A stretch of DNA of 64,000 nucleotides from Neptuniibacter victor. GTDB lineage: Bacteria > Pseudomonadota > Gammaproteobacteria > Pseudomonadales > Balneatricaceae. The notes under the pieces are model-generated. The model did not search any database and was not told the origin of the DNA. It saw only the letters and a list, made by a program, of their open reading frames with translations. A program made the position numbers and the translations under genes. Below are positions 37,455 to 51,188 of this stretch, piece by piece. The DNA lies in NCBI GenBank assembly GCA_027943745.1, contig AP025763.1, positions 3,038,001 to 3,102,000 of the forward strand, read 5' to 3'. Each line of letters opens with the position of its first letter. Within the stretch, counting starts at the first letter, position 1.

Positions 37455-38515
37455 CACATCCCCCCTTTCATGCCACGATTAGCTTTAGCATGGCCATATG
37501 AACGGGGTTGAGTGTACTGGTCGATAAAGGGTGCCGACAGATTCATTAATAAAACAGCAAACGCCACTGCATCAGGGTAGCCACCCCAACCACGAATAAC
37601 AAAAATAAGCACACCAATACCTATACCAAAAACAATCTTTCCTCGGTTACTGGTAGCAGACGTAACGGGGTCTGTCGCTATAAAGAAAGCCCCCAACATC
37701 GTTGCACCGGTGGTAAGATGAAAGAAAGGATCCGCATATTGGTATGGATCAAGCGCATAAAACAACGATGAGATAATAGCTAACGTAGCTAGAATAGCCA
37801 AAGGCGTATGAATGGTAAAAACTTTACGGTAGATAAGAAAAACACCGCCCATAAAGTAAGCGGCACTCACCGCGTGCCATGCGCCAATACCTTCCGCTAA
37901 AACAGGAATCGCAGACCAAACCTCCTCAGTTGTTAGCCCTCCTCGGTGACGCATCACATCTAACGGGGTGGCACTGGTCAAACTATCAAACAACGGGGGT
38001 TCAATACCGCCAAAAATCAGCAACAACGTGTCAGAGAACCCCAGCACATTCCAGCTTTCGCCGCCATTTATCATGACAAAAGGCGCATTCCAAGTCGTCA
38101 TCTGTAACGGGAATGACACCAGCAATAATGCATAAGCAACCATCGCGGGGTTAAAAGGGTTCTGCCCTAATCCACCATAGAGATGTTTAGCAATGACAAT
38201 CGCTACAAACACACCAACAAGAGTAATCCACCACGGTGCGAAAGGCGGAAGAGCTAAGCCTAATAATAGCGCGGTTACTAAGGCGCTATAATCTTTAAGG
38301 TAGAACCCCAAAGGACGCTTACGAAGCTTCACAATACTCGCTTCAAAACCGACGGCTAGCAAACACGCCCAAATAACATTAATGAGCGTACCCCAACCAA
38401 AAAAGAAGGTCATCGCAGCTAAACCGGGCAAAGTCGCTAACACAACCAGACGCATAACGTCGGAGGTGCTGCTAGCTTTATGTAAATGCGGTGAGCTTGT
38501 GCGTATCAGCGCCAT
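37454..38515 (-). CDS. rsxD: Electron transport complex subunit RsxD
   Basis: A 353-residue polytopic membrane subunit (RnfD/NqrB family) with covalent FMN on the Thr of the motif LTSATPLDVMR. Other family segments are LYGGLGQNPFNPAMV and FFIATDPVTSATSNRGKI. It passes electrons across the membrane between RsxG and the RsxC side. The gene follows rsxC by 14 bases and overlaps rsxG, as expected for one operon. Confidence 0.95.
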   Translation of the reverse strand: MALIRTSSPHLHKASSTSDVMRLVVLATLPGLAAMTFFFGWGTLINVIWACLLAVGFEASIVKLRKRPLGFYLKDYSALVTALLLGLALPPFAPWWITLVGVFVAIVIAKHLYGGLGQNPFNPAMVAYALLLVSFPLQMTTWNAPFVMINGGESWNVLGFSDTLLLIFGGIEPPLFDSLTSATPLDVMRHRGGLTTEEVWSAIPVLAEGIGAWHAVSAAYFMGGVFLIYRKVFTIHTPLAILATLAIISSLFYALDPYQYADPFFHLTTGATMLGAFFIATDPVTSATSNRGKIVFGIGIGVLIFVIRGWGGYPDAVAFAVLLMNLSAPFIDQYTQPRSYGHAKANRGMKGGM

Positions 38516-38529
38516 CTGTCAGGTTTTCC

Positions 38530-41531
<3,002 letters not shown>

Positions 41532-41535
<4 letters not shown>

Positions 41536-42131
41536 TGAGCCACCTCCCCTTCAACTAACTCTCCACGACGATCAGTCACTATAAGCTGAACACCCGGTTT
41601 AGGCATATCCCACTTCCAAGTATTCAACGTTGTCTCTATTGGTAACATATCAATACAATCAACAGGGCATGGTTCTACGCAGAGGTCACAACCCGTACAT
41701 TCCGATTCGATAACCGTGTGCATCTGTTTAGCCGCGCCCAAAATTGCATCTACAGGGCATGCCTGAATACATTTAGTGCAACCAATACACTCGTCTTCTC
41801 GAATATAAGCAACGGTTTTAACAGGTTCTTCTTCTGCACCGCCCTCCAAAGGCAACACATCAACATCAAGAAGGTCCGCTAACGCTTCAACCGTACTCTG
41901 ACCACCTGGAGGACACTTATTAATAGCATCGCCTTCAGAGATCGCTTCAGCATAGGGACGACAACCTGGATAGCCGCACTGCCCACATTGCGTCTGCGGT
42001 AACATGCCATCAATCTGATCTACAAGGGGGTTCCCTTCCACACGAAAACGAACAGAAGCGAAGCCAAGCAACAGACCAAAAACAAGTGCCAATCCTAATA
42101 AGGCCAATATAGCAATTAAAACAAATTCCAC
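41532..42131 (-). CDS. rsxB: Electron transport complex subunit RsxB (ferredoxin-like)
   Basis: A 199-residue iron-sulfur subunit. An N-terminal hydrophobic anchor (1-22) is followed by a 4Fe-4S site CGQCGYPGC with a later CPPGG, then two ferredoxin-type 4Fe-4S motifs [12 protein letters not shown] and [12 protein letters not shown]. It carries electrons from ferredoxin into the complex. The frame opens with GTG, preceded by GGGG. It overlaps rsxC and lies 9 bases after rsxA. Confidence 0.94.
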
Positions 42132-42140
42132 TATTAGCCC

Positions 42141-42722
42141 CTAGATCTGCACTAGACCAGTGAAGCCCATAAAGGCTAACGACATTAACCCAGCTGTCAC
42201 CATCCCAATGGCTGCCCCTTGAAACGGTACTGGTACATCAGCAACAGCAATACGCTCACGCATAGCGGAAAATAAAATTAACGCAAGAGAGAACCCAACG
42301 GCAGCACCAAAGCCATACACAATTGAGTCGATAAAACCATTCAGTTTCTTGATATTCAGCAAGGCCACCCCTAACACCGCACAGTTTGTTGTGATTAAGG
42401 GTAGAAAAATACCTAATACTTTATAAAGTAACGGGCTTGTTTTACGCACAACCATTTCAGTGAACTGTACCACCACGGCAATCACTAAGATAAACGTGAT
42501 CGTCTGAAGATAACCCAGCTCCAGAGGCTCAAGAAGGTAAGTGTAAGCCAAATAACTACATACTGAAGACAACGTTAGAACAAACGTTGTCGCCAGCGAC
42601 ATGCCCATGGCCGTTTCCAACTTATTGGAAACCCCCATAAATGGACACAGCCCTAAGAATTGGACCAGTACGAAGTTATTCACCAGCACCGTGCTGATAA
42701 CGATCAGAAGATAATCTGTCAT
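42141..42722 (-). CDS. rsxA: Electron transport complex subunit RsxA
   Basis: A 193-residue polytopic subunit, partner of RsxE, with six helices and the family motifs [11 protein letters not shown] and [18 protein letters not shown]. The cysteines in these motifs bind the iron centre lying within the membrane between RsxA and RsxE. It is the first gene of the rsxABCDGE operon. The 174-base gap upstream, next to the cysN terminator, must hold its promoter. Confidence 0.95.
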   Translation of the reverse strand: MTDYLLIVISTVLVNNFVLVQFLGLCPFMGVSNKLETAMGMSLATTFVLTLSSVCSYLAYTYLLEPLELGYLQTITFILVIAVVVQFTEMVVRKTSPLLYKVLGIFLPLITTNCAVLGVALLNIKKLNGFIDSIVYGFGAAVGFSLALILFSAMRERIAVADVPVPFQGAAIGMVTAGLMSLAFMGFTGLVQI

Positions 42723-42862
42723 AAGATCCGTAACTAACTAAATGGCACGATCAGGCATTAAGTAATAATGCACTAGAACTAAGCACTTAAGGTAAAATTA
42801 GATTTTGCTAAAGTTTACCGTTTCTCTTGAAGTTTAGGTATAGCGTGAATCTGACATAGCGC

Positions 42863-42887
42863 AAAAAATAGGGAGGAAATCCTCCCT
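42863..42887 (-). terminator. Rho-independent terminator after cysN
   Basis: On the minus strand AGGGAGG pairs with CCTCCCT around a 4-base loop, followed by ATTTTTT. It lies 10 bases past the cysN stop and is the clearest intrinsic terminator in the window. Confidence 0.9.
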
Positions 42888-42896
42888 AAGCTGTGA

Positions 42897-44594
42897 TCAG
42901 ATTATATTTTGCTGCTTAAGCAATACTATCGCGGATTCCAACTGATCTGCATAAGAATCACCCGATAACTGTTCAAGCGAAATATTGATAGCGCCGTCTA
43001 ACTGAACATCGGTCTCTAACAAAGCGATCAAACCCGCTTGGTTTAATAGAACATCTAATGCGGCAATCTTACCATCCAAATCAACTAGCTGCTCATTATT
43101 GTAAGCAACAACGCTGCGACCCTTTTCAAAAAGAACAGACTCTAAGCTATACAAAATCGTTTGGCGCTGCTCTGATGTGCCACCAGAAAGTGTCAGAGTC
43201 TGTGCTGGTTGCCCTAGACGAACAGCCCGATCAGAAGCACCGATACGCGATTCACTGACTAAGTTAGAATCGATATCCACTCGCTGCTCAGAACCATCAT
43301 TAATAATCATACCCGCGGCAACAGTCGCATTGGTGAGACGATCAACAATAATAAATGAGCCTGTGCCATGGTGTGCACGATAATCATCAGCGACAACAGG
43401 ACGCTCTAGGGTAATTTCACATCGGCCAATTTCGTTAAGCTCTAGCGTATTCGCTACACTCTCTTCCAACGTATTAACATCAATACGGTTACGTACATTG
43501 CTAATTCCACCGGCAACACGTGTTGTATTGAGCTTCACTTCATACTGCCGACCGGCTTGCATTGTCTCTTCAGACATCCAAACGACCATCGCATCAAAAC
43601 GGCTCGTGCTGGAAGGAACCGAATCACTGTGAACTAACATGTCACCACGAGAAATATCGATCTCATCCTCTAGCGTTAAAGTGACAGCCATTGGCGGAAA
43701 AGCTTCTTCTATCTCACCTTCAAAAGTGACAATAGATTTAACCTTACTTGACTTGCCTGAAGGTAAAACAGTGACCTCGTCGCCCGGACGAACAATGCCG
43801 GAGGTCAACGTGCCACAGTAACCTCGAAAATCTAGATTCGGACGATTAACATATTGCACCGGGAAACGAAGGCTATCGAAATTTTGATCATTCGCAATCT
43901 CAACGGTTTCCAATGTCTCCATCAACGGATCGCCTTCGAACCATGTCATCGACTCAGAAGGCGTTACCACATTGTCACCCTTCAAAGCTGAGAGTGGTAC
44001 AAACTTAATATCAGGCAGATCAAGTTGCTTAGAAAACTCAATATACTCAGCCTTAATCTCTTCAAATCGTTCTTCACTATAATCAACAAGGTCCATTTTA
44101 TTGATCGCAACAACGGTATGTTTGAGCCCCAGTAAAGACACAATAAAACTATGGCGTTTTGTCTGTACTTGTACGCCGTAACGGGCATCAATTAGGATAA
44201 TCGCCAAGTCACAAGTAGAAGCACCGGTTGCCATGTTACGCGTGTATTGCTCATGGCCGGGAGTATCCGCAATGATGAATTTGCGCTTTGATGTGGAGAA
44301 ATAACGGTACGCCACATCAATTGTAATACCTTGCTCACGCTCAGCCTGAAGACCATCAACCAGTAGAGCAAGATCTAACTCTTCACCAGCATTACCCACA
44401 CGCTCATTATCTTTCTGGATTGCAGCAAGCTGATCTTCATAGATCATTTTTGAATCATGTAACAAACGACCAATAAGTGTCGATTTACCATCATCTACAC
44501 TACCGCACGTTAAAAAACGCAGTAGCTCTTTATTCTCATGTTGATGCAGATACTCTTGAATATCAGATTCAATCAGATCGCTATGGTGACTCAT
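42897..44594 (-). CDS. cysN: Sulfate adenylyltransferase large subunit with APS-kinase remnant
   Basis: CysN is the GTPase subunit of ATP sulfurylase, driving APS synthesis with CysD. The G-domain motifs are intact: GSVDDGKST (about residues 32-40), DTPGHEQYT and NKMDLVD. Length is 565 residues, about 90 more than E. coli CysN. The extra C-terminal part (about 459-565) looks like a shrunken APS kinase: [13 protein letters not shown] stands where the P-loop should be, but the GxxGxGKS Lys-Ser is lost, and QAGLIALL matches the later kinase segment. So kinase activity is very unlikely. AGGAG precedes the ATG; a strong terminator follows. Confidence 0.94.
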   Translation of the reverse strand: MSHHSDLIESDIQEYLHQHENKELLRFLTCGSVDDGKSTLIGRLLHDSKMIYEDQLAAIQKDNERVGNAGEELDLALLVDGLQAEREQGITIDVAYRYFSTSKRKFIIADTPGHEQYTRNMATGASTCDLAIILIDARYGVQVQTKRHSFIVSLLGLKHTVVAINKMDLVDYSEERFEEIKAEYIEFSKQLDLPDIKFVPLSALKGDNVVTPSESMTWFEGDPLMETLETVEIANDQNFDSLRFPVQYVNRPNLDFRGYCGTLTSGIVRPGDEVTVLPSGKSSKVKSIVTFEGEIEEAFPPMAVTLTLEDEIDISRGDMLVHSDSVPSSTSRFDAMVVWMSEETMQAGRQYEVKLNTTRVAGGISNVRNRIDVNTLEESVANTLELNEIGRCEITLERPVVADDYRAHHGTGSFIIVDRLTNATVAAGMIINDGSEQRVDIDSNLVSESRIGASDRAVRLGQPAQTLTLSGGTSEQRQTILYSLESVLFEKGRSVVAYNNEQLVDLDGKIAALDVLLNQAGLIALLETDVQLDGAINISLEQLSGDSYADQLESAIVLLKQQNII

Positions 44595-44720
44595 TTATTC
44601 TCTCCTGGGAGAAGCGTTTGCCTTACCAGCACAACGCTCTATATCATTTCAGTGTTAACCAATGGTGCGTATATCTTAAAATTATGATTAAGACCTGTTG
44701 CACCTAACTTTTAGGAAAAA

Positions 44721-45638
44721 CTAGAAGTACCCTTCCATTTTTTTCTTCTCCATCGAACCAGAACTATCGTGATCGATGGCGCGTCCTTGACGCTCTGATG
44801 TAGTGGTTAACAACATCTCCTGAATAATCTCCGGAAGCGTTGCCGCTTCAGATTCGACAGCACCCGTTAATGGGTAACAACCCAGCGTACGAAAACGCAC
44901 ACTTTTCATCTCCGGCACTTCACCTTCTTCTAATGGCAAACGATCATCATCAACCATGATCATCATGCCATCACGCTCTACAACTGGGCGTTTCGCAGAA
45001 TAGTAAAGAGGTACAATTGGGATACTTTCTAGATAGATATACTGCCAGATATCTAACTCAGTCCAATTAGATAGAGGGAACACACGAATACTCTCCCCTT
45101 TATCTACACGTGTATTAAAGACATTCCAAAGCTCTGGACGCTGGCTTTTTGGGTCCCAACGGTGGTTTTGATCGCGAAAAGAGAACACACGCTCCTTTGC
45201 ACGTGACTTTTCTTCATCACGTCGTGCACCACCGAATGCAGCATCAAACTGATACTTATCCAATGCCTGCTTCAAACCTTGAGTCTTCATAATATCAGTA
45301 TGTTTCGATGAACCATGCGTAAACGGACCAACGCCCATATCAACACCGTCTTGGTTGATATGTACTAACAGATCCATACCCGCTTCTTTCGCCATCTTAT
45401 CGCGGAACTCAATCATCTCCTTAAATTTCCATGTTGTATCAACATGCATTAGAGGAAATGGAGGTTTACCCGGGGCAAAAGCTTTACGCGCAAGATGCAA
45501 CATAACTGCTGAATCTTTACCAACTGAATAAAGCATAACTGGGTTATCAAACTCAGCTGCGACTTCACGAATAATATGGATACTCTCAGCTTCTAACTGC
45601 TTGAGATGCGTTAAGCGATGTTCAGGTAAAGCGCTCAT
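44721..45638 (-). CDS. cysD: Sulfate adenylyltransferase small subunit
   Basis: A 305-residue subunit of ATP sulfurylase that condenses sulfate and ATP to APS. It shows the PP-loop motif [14 protein letters not shown] (about residues 38-51), [16 protein letters not shown] and the C-terminal [13 protein letters not shown] segment. Length matches E. coli CysD. It lies 126 bases upstream of cysN on the same strand and is probably co-transcribed. The 260-base region before it, facing the sulfite-exporter-like gene, should hold the sulfur-responsive promoter. Confidence 0.95.
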   Translation of the reverse strand: MSALPEHRLTHLKQLEAESIHIIREVAAEFDNPVMLYSVGKDSAVMLHLARKAFAPGKPPFPLMHVDTTWKFKEMIEFRDKMAKEAGMDLLVHINQDGVDMGVGPFTHGSSKHTDIMKTQGLKQALDKYQFDAAFGGARRDEEKSRAKERVFSFRDQNHRWDPKSQRPELWNVFNTRVDKGESIRVFPLSNWTELDIWQYIYLESIPIVPLYYSAKRPVVERDGMMIMVDDDRLPLEEGEVPEMKSVRFRTLGCYPLTGAVESEAATLPEIIQEMLLTTTSERQGRAIDHDSSGSMEKKKMEGYF

Positions 45639-45931
45639 CAGAAAATACTCTTTCTATTTAAACGGTATGGACATAGACCTTATGTAAAGCACCCAAGTTC
45701 GGATACAGCTGTCCAATATTGCGGCGCATTATGACAGCCCACTTAATAAAACACAAAAGAATAAATAATTACTTTTTAATAACTAAAGAGAATATAAAAA
45801 CACTCTTCCAAAAACACCTATAGCAAACAACGCTTATCTCCTTTTGGTATAAGTAGATTTCTAATTAGTATTTTGAGTTATATGGAATCACCTCTATTAT
45901 GCCGCCAGATTATTTGTGGACAGGTTTACTC

Positions 45932-46717
45932 ATGGAACTTGCATATAGTTTTGCAGGATTAGTTGTTGGCTTCATTGTTGGCCTCACCGGTATCGGTGGT
46001 GGCGCATTAATGACGCCTATCCTTATTGTCGTTTTCGGAATACCACCGATTACAGCAGTAAGTACTGACCTACTATATGCGGCAGTCACTAAGTTTGGCG
46101 GTGCAATAACCTATACACGGAAAAAACTTGTTGAATGGAAAATTGTCTTATTACTCTTAGCCGGCAGTATTCCAGGTAGCCTTCTAACTCTGAACTACCT
46201 AAGTGGTCTTGGTGGGTTAGAAAAAATAGAGCACCTAATGAATTTAACATTAGGGATATCTCTGGTGCTTACCTCATTCGCCGTATTCCTAAGAAACAAG
46301 ATTCGTAATCAAGCGATGAAGTGGCAGCATACAAATGCTGCGACACATGCCCGTAAATGGCGCCCAGTAGTGACGACACTGATGGGTTTGATTTTAGGCT
46401 GTTTAGTAACACTGTCATCAGTCGGTGCAGGAGCACTGGGCACAGCAGTATTAATTCTTTTATACCCACGTATGAGTATGCCAAATATTGTGGGCACCGA
46501 TCTAGTTCATGCTGTAGTGCTAACTGCTATCGCTGGAGCTGGTCATTACCAGATGGGCAGCGTTGATTTAAGCCTTCTGGTTTACCTATTAATAGGTTCT
46601 TTACCCGGAGTATTCATGGGTAGCCATATTGGCACCCGTCTATCTCCTAAAGTAATGCAACCCATTATGGGATCAATTTTATTAGCCATCGGCCTGCGAT
46701 TCGTACTCGCAGGTTAA
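45932..46717 (+). CDS. TSUP-family sulfite/sulfate permease (TauE/SafE)
   Basis: A membrane protein of about 261 residues with two TSUP repeats: FAGLVVGFIVGLTGIGGGALMTP near the start and a matching half beginning MGLILGCLVTLSSVGAGALGT. TSUP carriers move sulfite, sulfate or organosulfonates. Lying just before cysI and divergent from cysDN, it is probably a sulfur-linked permease, either importing sulfate or releasing excess sulfite. I chose ATG 45932 (CAGG seven bases before); ATG 45899 would add 11 residues and cannot be excluded. Confidence 0.88.
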   Translation: MELAYSFAGLVVGFIVGLTGIGGGALMTPILIVVFGIPPITAVSTDLLYAAVTKFGGAITYTRKKLVEWKIVLLLLAGSIPGSLLTLNYLSGLGGLEKIEHLMNLTLGISLVLTSFAVFLRNKIRNQAMKWQHTNAATHARKWRPVVTTLMGLILGCLVTLSSVGAGALGTAVLILLYPRMSMPNIVGTDLVHAVVLTAIAGAGHYQMGSVDLSLLVYLLIGSLPGVFMGSHIGTRLSPKVMQPIMGSILLAIGLRFVLAG

Positions 46718-46769
46718 ACCCTAAAAGTGAGGTGTCCGGTCGTTTAACGTCCAGACAAGGGAATAAGTT

Positions 46770-48428
46770 ATGTATCAGTATAACGAAGTCGACCAAAAAC
46801 TGGTTGATGAACGCGTTGAGCAATATCGAGATCAGACCCGCCGTTTTTTGGCAGGCGAGCTACCAGAAGATGACTTCTTAGCTCTACGTCTGATGAATGG
46901 TCTTTATGTGCAGCGTCACGCACCTATGTTGCGTGTTGCAGGCCCATACGGCATGTATAACTCAACTCAGCTACGTAAACTGGCACACATTGCCCGCACT
47001 TACGATAAAGGCTATGCGCACTTTACCACGCGTACAAACTTACAGTTTAACTGGCCTAAGTTAGAGCAAGTACCTGATATCCTTGCCGAGTTAGCAAGCG
47101 TACAGATGCACTCAATCCAAACATCTGGCAACTGTATCCGTAATACGACAACCGATCAATTTGCCGGTGTCATCGCGGATGAGATTGAAGATCCAAGACC
47201 TTACTGCGAAATCATTCGACAGTGGTCATCTTTACATCCGGAATTTGCTTACCTACCTCGTAAATTTAAAATTGCCATCGCGGGTGGTCCTACTGACCGC
47301 GCAGCGACCCAAGTTCACGACATTGGCCTTAGTATCGTTAAAAATGATGCTGGCGAAGTTGGATTTGAAGTACTGGTCGGCGGCGGATTAGGTCGTACGC
47401 CAGTTATTGGTAAACAGATTCGCCCATTCCTTGCTAAGGAAGATCTGCTTTCATATCTTGAAGCAATTATTCGCGTTTATAACCTGAAAGGGCGCCGCGA
47501 TAACAAGTACAAAGCACGTATCAAAATACTTGTACAAGCCATGGGGATTGATGCTTTCCGCGAGTTAGTGGATGCCGAATGGGAACACACGCGTAATACA
47601 GATCTCAAATTACCTTTAACAGAGGTAGAGCGAGTCAAAGCATTCTTTAAACCGTTTGACTACGATAGCAATGCATCGAATGACACATCCTTAGCGCAAA
47701 AGCTTGCTGAAGATGATGCATTCCGCACATGGTATGAGCGCAATACAGTAGAACATAAAGTAGCAGGCTACCGAATTGCTTACGCTTCGCTTAAACCGTA
47801 CTTAAAACCTGCGGGTGATGTTACTGATGCTCAGCTCGATCTGATGGCCGATTTAGCTGACAAATATAGCTTTGGTGAAGTACGAGCAACGCACAACCAA
47901 AACCTAGTGTTGGCGGATGTTAAAAACAGTGATCTTTACAGTGTTTGGCAGGTACTTACAGAAGCAAACCTTGCCCGCCCAAACATTGGTACGTTAACGG
48001 ATATGACGGTTTGTCCTGGCGGAGATTTCTGCGCCTTAGCCAACGCAAAAACATTAGGTATCGCCGACCAGATCAATCGTAAATTTGAAGACATGGATTA
48101 TGTCCATGATCTAGGTGATCTGAAATTAAATATGTCGGGCTGTATCAATGCCTGCTCACATCACCATGTTGGGCATATCGGTATTTTAGGTGTCGATAAA
48201 AAAGGTGAAGACTGGTACCAAATCACCCTAGGGGGTGACGATGGATCTGAAGCCGCATTAGGCAAAGTAATCGGTAAATCAGTCGCGTCTGACGAAGTGG
48301 CTGATACGTTGCAAAAAGTTATCGAAGTTTATGTCCAAAACCGCTTTGAAAATGAGCGTTTTATCGACACATTCCACCGCATTGGAATGGCACCATTTAA
48401 GGAGTACGTATATGCCCCTGTTAATTAA
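46770..48428 (+). CDS. cysI: Assimilatory sulfite reductase hemoprotein
   Basis: A 552-residue siroheme/4Fe-4S enzyme of the nitrite/sulfite reductase family, reducing sulfite to sulfide with six electrons. Substrate-binding Arg-rich segments are near QTSGNCIRNTT. The cluster cysteines are in CPGGDFCALA and SGCINACSHHH near the C terminus (about residues 412-470). No flavoprotein CysJ gene is nearby, so the electron donor may be ferredoxin or an unlinked reductase. AAGGGA precedes the ATG. The DUF934 gene begins inside its last codons, and cysH follows: one operon. CysG supplies siroheme. Confidence 0.92.
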   Translation: MYQYNEVDQKLVDERVEQYRDQTRRFLAGELPEDDFLALRLMNGLYVQRHAPMLRVAGPYGMYNSTQLRKLAHIARTYDKGYAHFTTRTNLQFNWPKLEQVPDILAELASVQMHSIQTSGNCIRNTTTDQFAGVIADEIEDPRPYCEIIRQWSSLHPEFAYLPRKFKIAIAGGPTDRAATQVHDIGLSIVKNDAGEVGFEVLVGGGLGRTPVIGKQIRPFLAKEDLLSYLEAIIRVYNLKGRRDNKYKARIKILVQAMGIDAFRELVDAEWEHTRNTDLKLPLTEVERVKAFFKPFDYDSNASNDTSLAQKLAEDDAFRTWYERNTVEHKVAGYRIAYASLKPYLKPAGDVTDAQLDLMADLADKYSFGEVRATHNQNLVLADVKNSDLYSVWQVLTEANLARPNIGTLTDMTVCPGGDFCALANAKTLGIADQINRKFEDMDYVHDLGDLKLNMSGCINACSHHHVGHIGILGVDKKGEDWYQITLGGDDGSEAALGKVIGKSVASDEVADTLQKVIEVYVQNRFENERFIDTFHRIGMAPFKEYVYAPVN

Positions 48429-48900
48429 TCGTGAAGTTGTCACTGACAACTGGACACTTGTAAAAAATGAAGCCTTTGAAGAGAACGCTTCAATTCCGGC
48501 AGGCGACATTATCGTACCGCTAACAACATATTTAGCGCATAACGAATCATTAACGGCTCGAACAGAACAAGTATCCATTCAGATAAATGGTGATGATGAT
48601 CTTACTGCCGTTTTGGAAAATCTCGATCAATTCCCATTGATTGCGATAGACTTCCCTGCTTTCCGAGACGGCCGTGGTTTTAGCATTGCACGCCTTCTCG
48701 TTCGTGAGGGTTATAAAGGTGAAATTAGAGCCACGGGTGATATAGGCAGAGATCGCTTGGCTTATCTAGAGCGCTGTGGCTTTACATCAATTCAGATCGA
48801 TGATGAAACATATACACCTGAGATGCTAAGCGCATTTGATGAGATGAGTAATTACTATCAAAGTGCTACAGATAATGTACGTGCGGTTTATCATCAGTAA
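48412..48900 (+). CDS. DUF934 protein, sulfite-reductase-associated
   Basis: A 162-residue DUF934 protein. This family is found next to cysI and cysH in many pseudomonad-like bacteria and is often named a putative oxidoreductase, though no cofactor site is evident. The conserved segment is IAIDFPAFRDGRGFSIARLLR-like in the middle, followed by GDIGRDRLAYLERCGF. ATG 48412 has a perfect AAGGAG upstream and overlaps the end of cysI by 17 bases, so it is translated with CysI. A structural or electron-transfer role for sulfite reduction is inferred from context only. Confidence 0.88.
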   Translation: MPLLINREVVTDNWTLVKNEAFEENASIPAGDIIVPLTTYLAHNESLTARTEQVSIQINGDDDLTAVLENLDQFPLIAIDFPAFRDGRGFSIARLLVREGYKGEIRATGDIGRDRLAYLERCGFTSIQIDDETYTPEMLSAFDEMSNYYQSATDNVRAVYHQ

Positions 48901-48940
48901 TATATTCAGCTGAATAATAGAGACGGTGAGGGTCCCTATC

Positions 48941-49663
48941 GTGAATGAGCAAATGAATTCTGAATTACAAGGCAAAACAAAAGCGGTTGCGGCCTTACTT
49001 AATAAAGGCCTTAGTGACCACAATGGCTCAATTGTTTTCGCTAACAGTTTAGGTGCTGAAGATGTGGTCATCGCTGATATCATCAGCAAGCACTGCCCTG
49101 CTATTAGTAATTTTGTGCTTGATACAGGTCGTCTGCCTGAAGAAACACTCAAGCTTCTGGCAGACGTACAGGCACGTTATACCAACCTTACCGTTAATGT
49201 TTATTACCCTGAAGCCGCTGATGTTGAAGGGTTCGTTGCTGAAAACGGAGTGAATGCTTTTTACGAATCCCAAGATTTGCGAAAAGGCTGCTGCTTTGTA
49301 CGTAAAATCAAGCCCTTAAAACGCGCACTATCCACCAGCAAAGCATGGATTACAGGGCTTCGACGTGAACAATCCGTCACTCGTGACGAAATACAGTTCG
49401 AAGAGTGGGATGAAGGTAACAACATGCACAAACTAAACCCACTTGCCGATTGGTCAGAGAAGGAAGTTTGGGCTTATATCAAGGCAAATGATGTTCCTTA
49501 CAACGATCTTCATAACAAACACTATCCAAGTATTGGTTGTGCACCTTGTACCCGCGCTATCTCAATGGGAGAAGATGTACGTTCAGGCCGATGGTGGTGG
49601 GAGAACCCTGAAAACCGCGAATGTGGCTTACACCCGGCAACACCGTTGAACTTTAAGAATTAA
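48941..49663 (+). CDS. cysH: Adenylyl-sulfate (APS) reductase
   Basis: A 240-residue reductase of the CysH family. Besides the catalytic C-terminal ECGLH it has KGCCFVRKIKPLKR and IGCAPCTR, the CC plus CxxC set that binds a 4Fe-4S cluster and marks enzymes acting on APS rather than PAPS. So sulfate is reduced without APS kinase, consistent with no cysC here. Start choice is uncertain: GTG 48941 has GAGGG well spaced; ATG 48953 and GTG 48926 are alternatives. It follows the DUF934 gene closely and ends the operon at a hairpin. Confidence 0.92.
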   Translation: MNEQMNSELQGKTKAVAALLNKGLSDHNGSIVFANSLGAEDVVIADIISKHCPAISNFVLDTGRLPEETLKLLADVQARYTNLTVNVYYPEAADVEGFVAENGVNAFYESQDLRKGCCFVRKIKPLKRALSTSKAWITGLRREQSVTRDEIQFEEWDEGNNMHKLNPLADWSEKEVWAYIKANDVPYNDLHNKHYPSIGCAPCTRAISMGEDVRSGRWWWENPENRECGLHPATPLNFKN

Positions 49664-49672
49664 GCTAGATCC

Positions 49673-49696
49673 CGAAGCAAACGGAGTATTGCTTCG
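49673..49696 (+). terminator. Hairpin after cysH
   Basis: An 8-bp stem CGAAGCAA / TTGCTTCG with an 8-base loop, 10 bases past the stop. No T run follows, so it may protect the mRNA end rather than end transcription by itself. Confidence 0.45.
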
Positions 49697-49801
49697 AACA
49701 GGAGACCGCTCTGCACCTGCCTTTTTAAGTAGGTAGATTATATTTAGCTTCCTACCCCTTCGGCCCAGCAAGGCTTTGATCGGTGGCTAAACATTTGTAA
49801 T

Positions 49802-50947
49802 CTATCGGCAGGCTGCAGATTTTTTATCAATTGCCTCCAACTCATTACTCAACGGATTGACCTCCCAAGGCGATTGAAAGAAACTATCAACGTAAACACT
49901 ATCCACATCATCAAGCTGACTAAACATCCAGTTTGGCTTCTTATCCTTATCTATTAACAACGCACGAATACCCTCTACTAATTCAGGCCTCTGGCAACAG
50001 CGCGTGGTTAAAACCATTTCAGATTCAAATACTTGCTTTAACGTATATTCCCGACTTAGAGATAGTTGTTGGTAGATAATTGCCGTAGCTAAAGGGCTAC
50101 CTCCCGCCAACATCTCTTGTGCCTTTCGCCACCAAGAGTGATCTACGCCTTTTTCAGCAATAGCTGTCACAATCTCCGAGAGTTGATCAAAACGGGTTAC
50201 TTCAACAATATCATCGTAATACCGTTCAATCATAGATTCGGGCAACCTAAACGAATCAGAAGCACTTCCTAGCTCGCTTAAGATTGACGTTACAACTTGG
50301 TGAGCACAGCCACCCCAACGAACACTACATAGCTTGGGTATGACACTGGCGCATTGGAATGAATCGATAAATTGATCCGCAAGACGCAATAACAGTGCAT
50401 CCGCGGCATTAAGCCGGCAAGCCGTTAAACCCACAAATAACCCGATACCCTCTGGCATTTGGTTGAGAAACCAACTCGCACCAACATCAGGATAAAGCGC
50501 TATGCTCACCTCTGGCATCGCTAAAGAGGAGGATTCCGTCACCACTCGGTGACTACATCCATTCATAATGCCAAGCCCACCGCCCATCACAATTCCATCA
50601 CCCAAACAGATGATAGGTTTAGGGTATGAATACAACGAATAATCCAGTGTATATTCCGCGAGAAACCAACGTTCAAGATAGTCCTGATCAATCCCTTCAG
50701 ATATCGCACTGTAAAGCCGTACAATATCGCCTCCGGCACAAAAAGCTTTATCCCCAGCACCCTCAATAACAATCGCAACAACGCGCTCATTGCAACGAAG
50801 CTCATCCAGCTTAGATGTAATAAGATGAATCATATCTAAGTTAAGCGCATTAAGTGATTCTGGTGAATTTAACGTCATTGATACAATGACGCTTCCATCG
50901 ATCGTTATATGTTCATCAAAAAGAACAGCACTCACCAACACCACCAT
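49802..50947 (-). CDS. Enoyl-CoA hydratase/isomerase family, 3-hydroxyisobutyryl-CoA hydrolase-like
   Basis: A 381-residue crotonase-fold protein of the ECH_2 type. FCAGGDI (about residue 69-75) and MGGGLGIMNGC form the oxyanion hole, and AMPEVSIALYPDVGASWFL holds the Glu and Asp used by 3-hydroxyisobutyryl-CoA hydrolases of valine breakdown. Length and the extra C-terminal region fit that group better than simple hydratases. No other valine-catabolism gene is nearby, and it interrupts the sulfur cluster between cysH and cysG, so its presence here is probably incidental. Confidence 0.85.
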   Translation of the reverse strand: MVVLVSAVLFDEHITIDGSVIVSMTLNSPESLNALNLDMIHLITSKLDELRCNERVVAIVIEGAGDKAFCAGGDIVRLYSAISEGIDQDYLERWFLAEYTLDYSLYSYPKPIICLGDGIVMGGGLGIMNGCSHRVVTESSSLAMPEVSIALYPDVGASWFLNQMPEGIGLFVGLTACRLNAADALLLRLADQFIDSFQCASVIPKLCSVRWGGCAHQVVTSILSELGSASDSFRLPESMIERYYDDIVEVTRFDQLSEIVTAIAEKGVDHSWWRKAQEMLAGGSPLATAIIYQQLSLSREYTLKQVFESEMVLTTRCCQRPELVEGIRALLIDKDKKPNWMFSQLDDVDSVYVDSFFQSPWEVNPLSNELEAIDKKSAACR

Positions 50948-51188
50948 TGACCAAAAAATGTGGCCCTATCCTACAGATTATAAAGACACTAAACGCTGAC
51001 CTAACGCACCAAGATAATGCATAAAGATAATGTATTAAAAAAACTGCACCAGCAGTAAGCGCGATACTCAATAAGCAGAAAAACAATCGTAAATAGTGAC
51101 AGGAATTATCCAACCAAGTCACCCTAAGCACTTAATCTACTGTTAAACTATAAGCATACATATCGAGTTAATGTCTGGAGTATGATCG

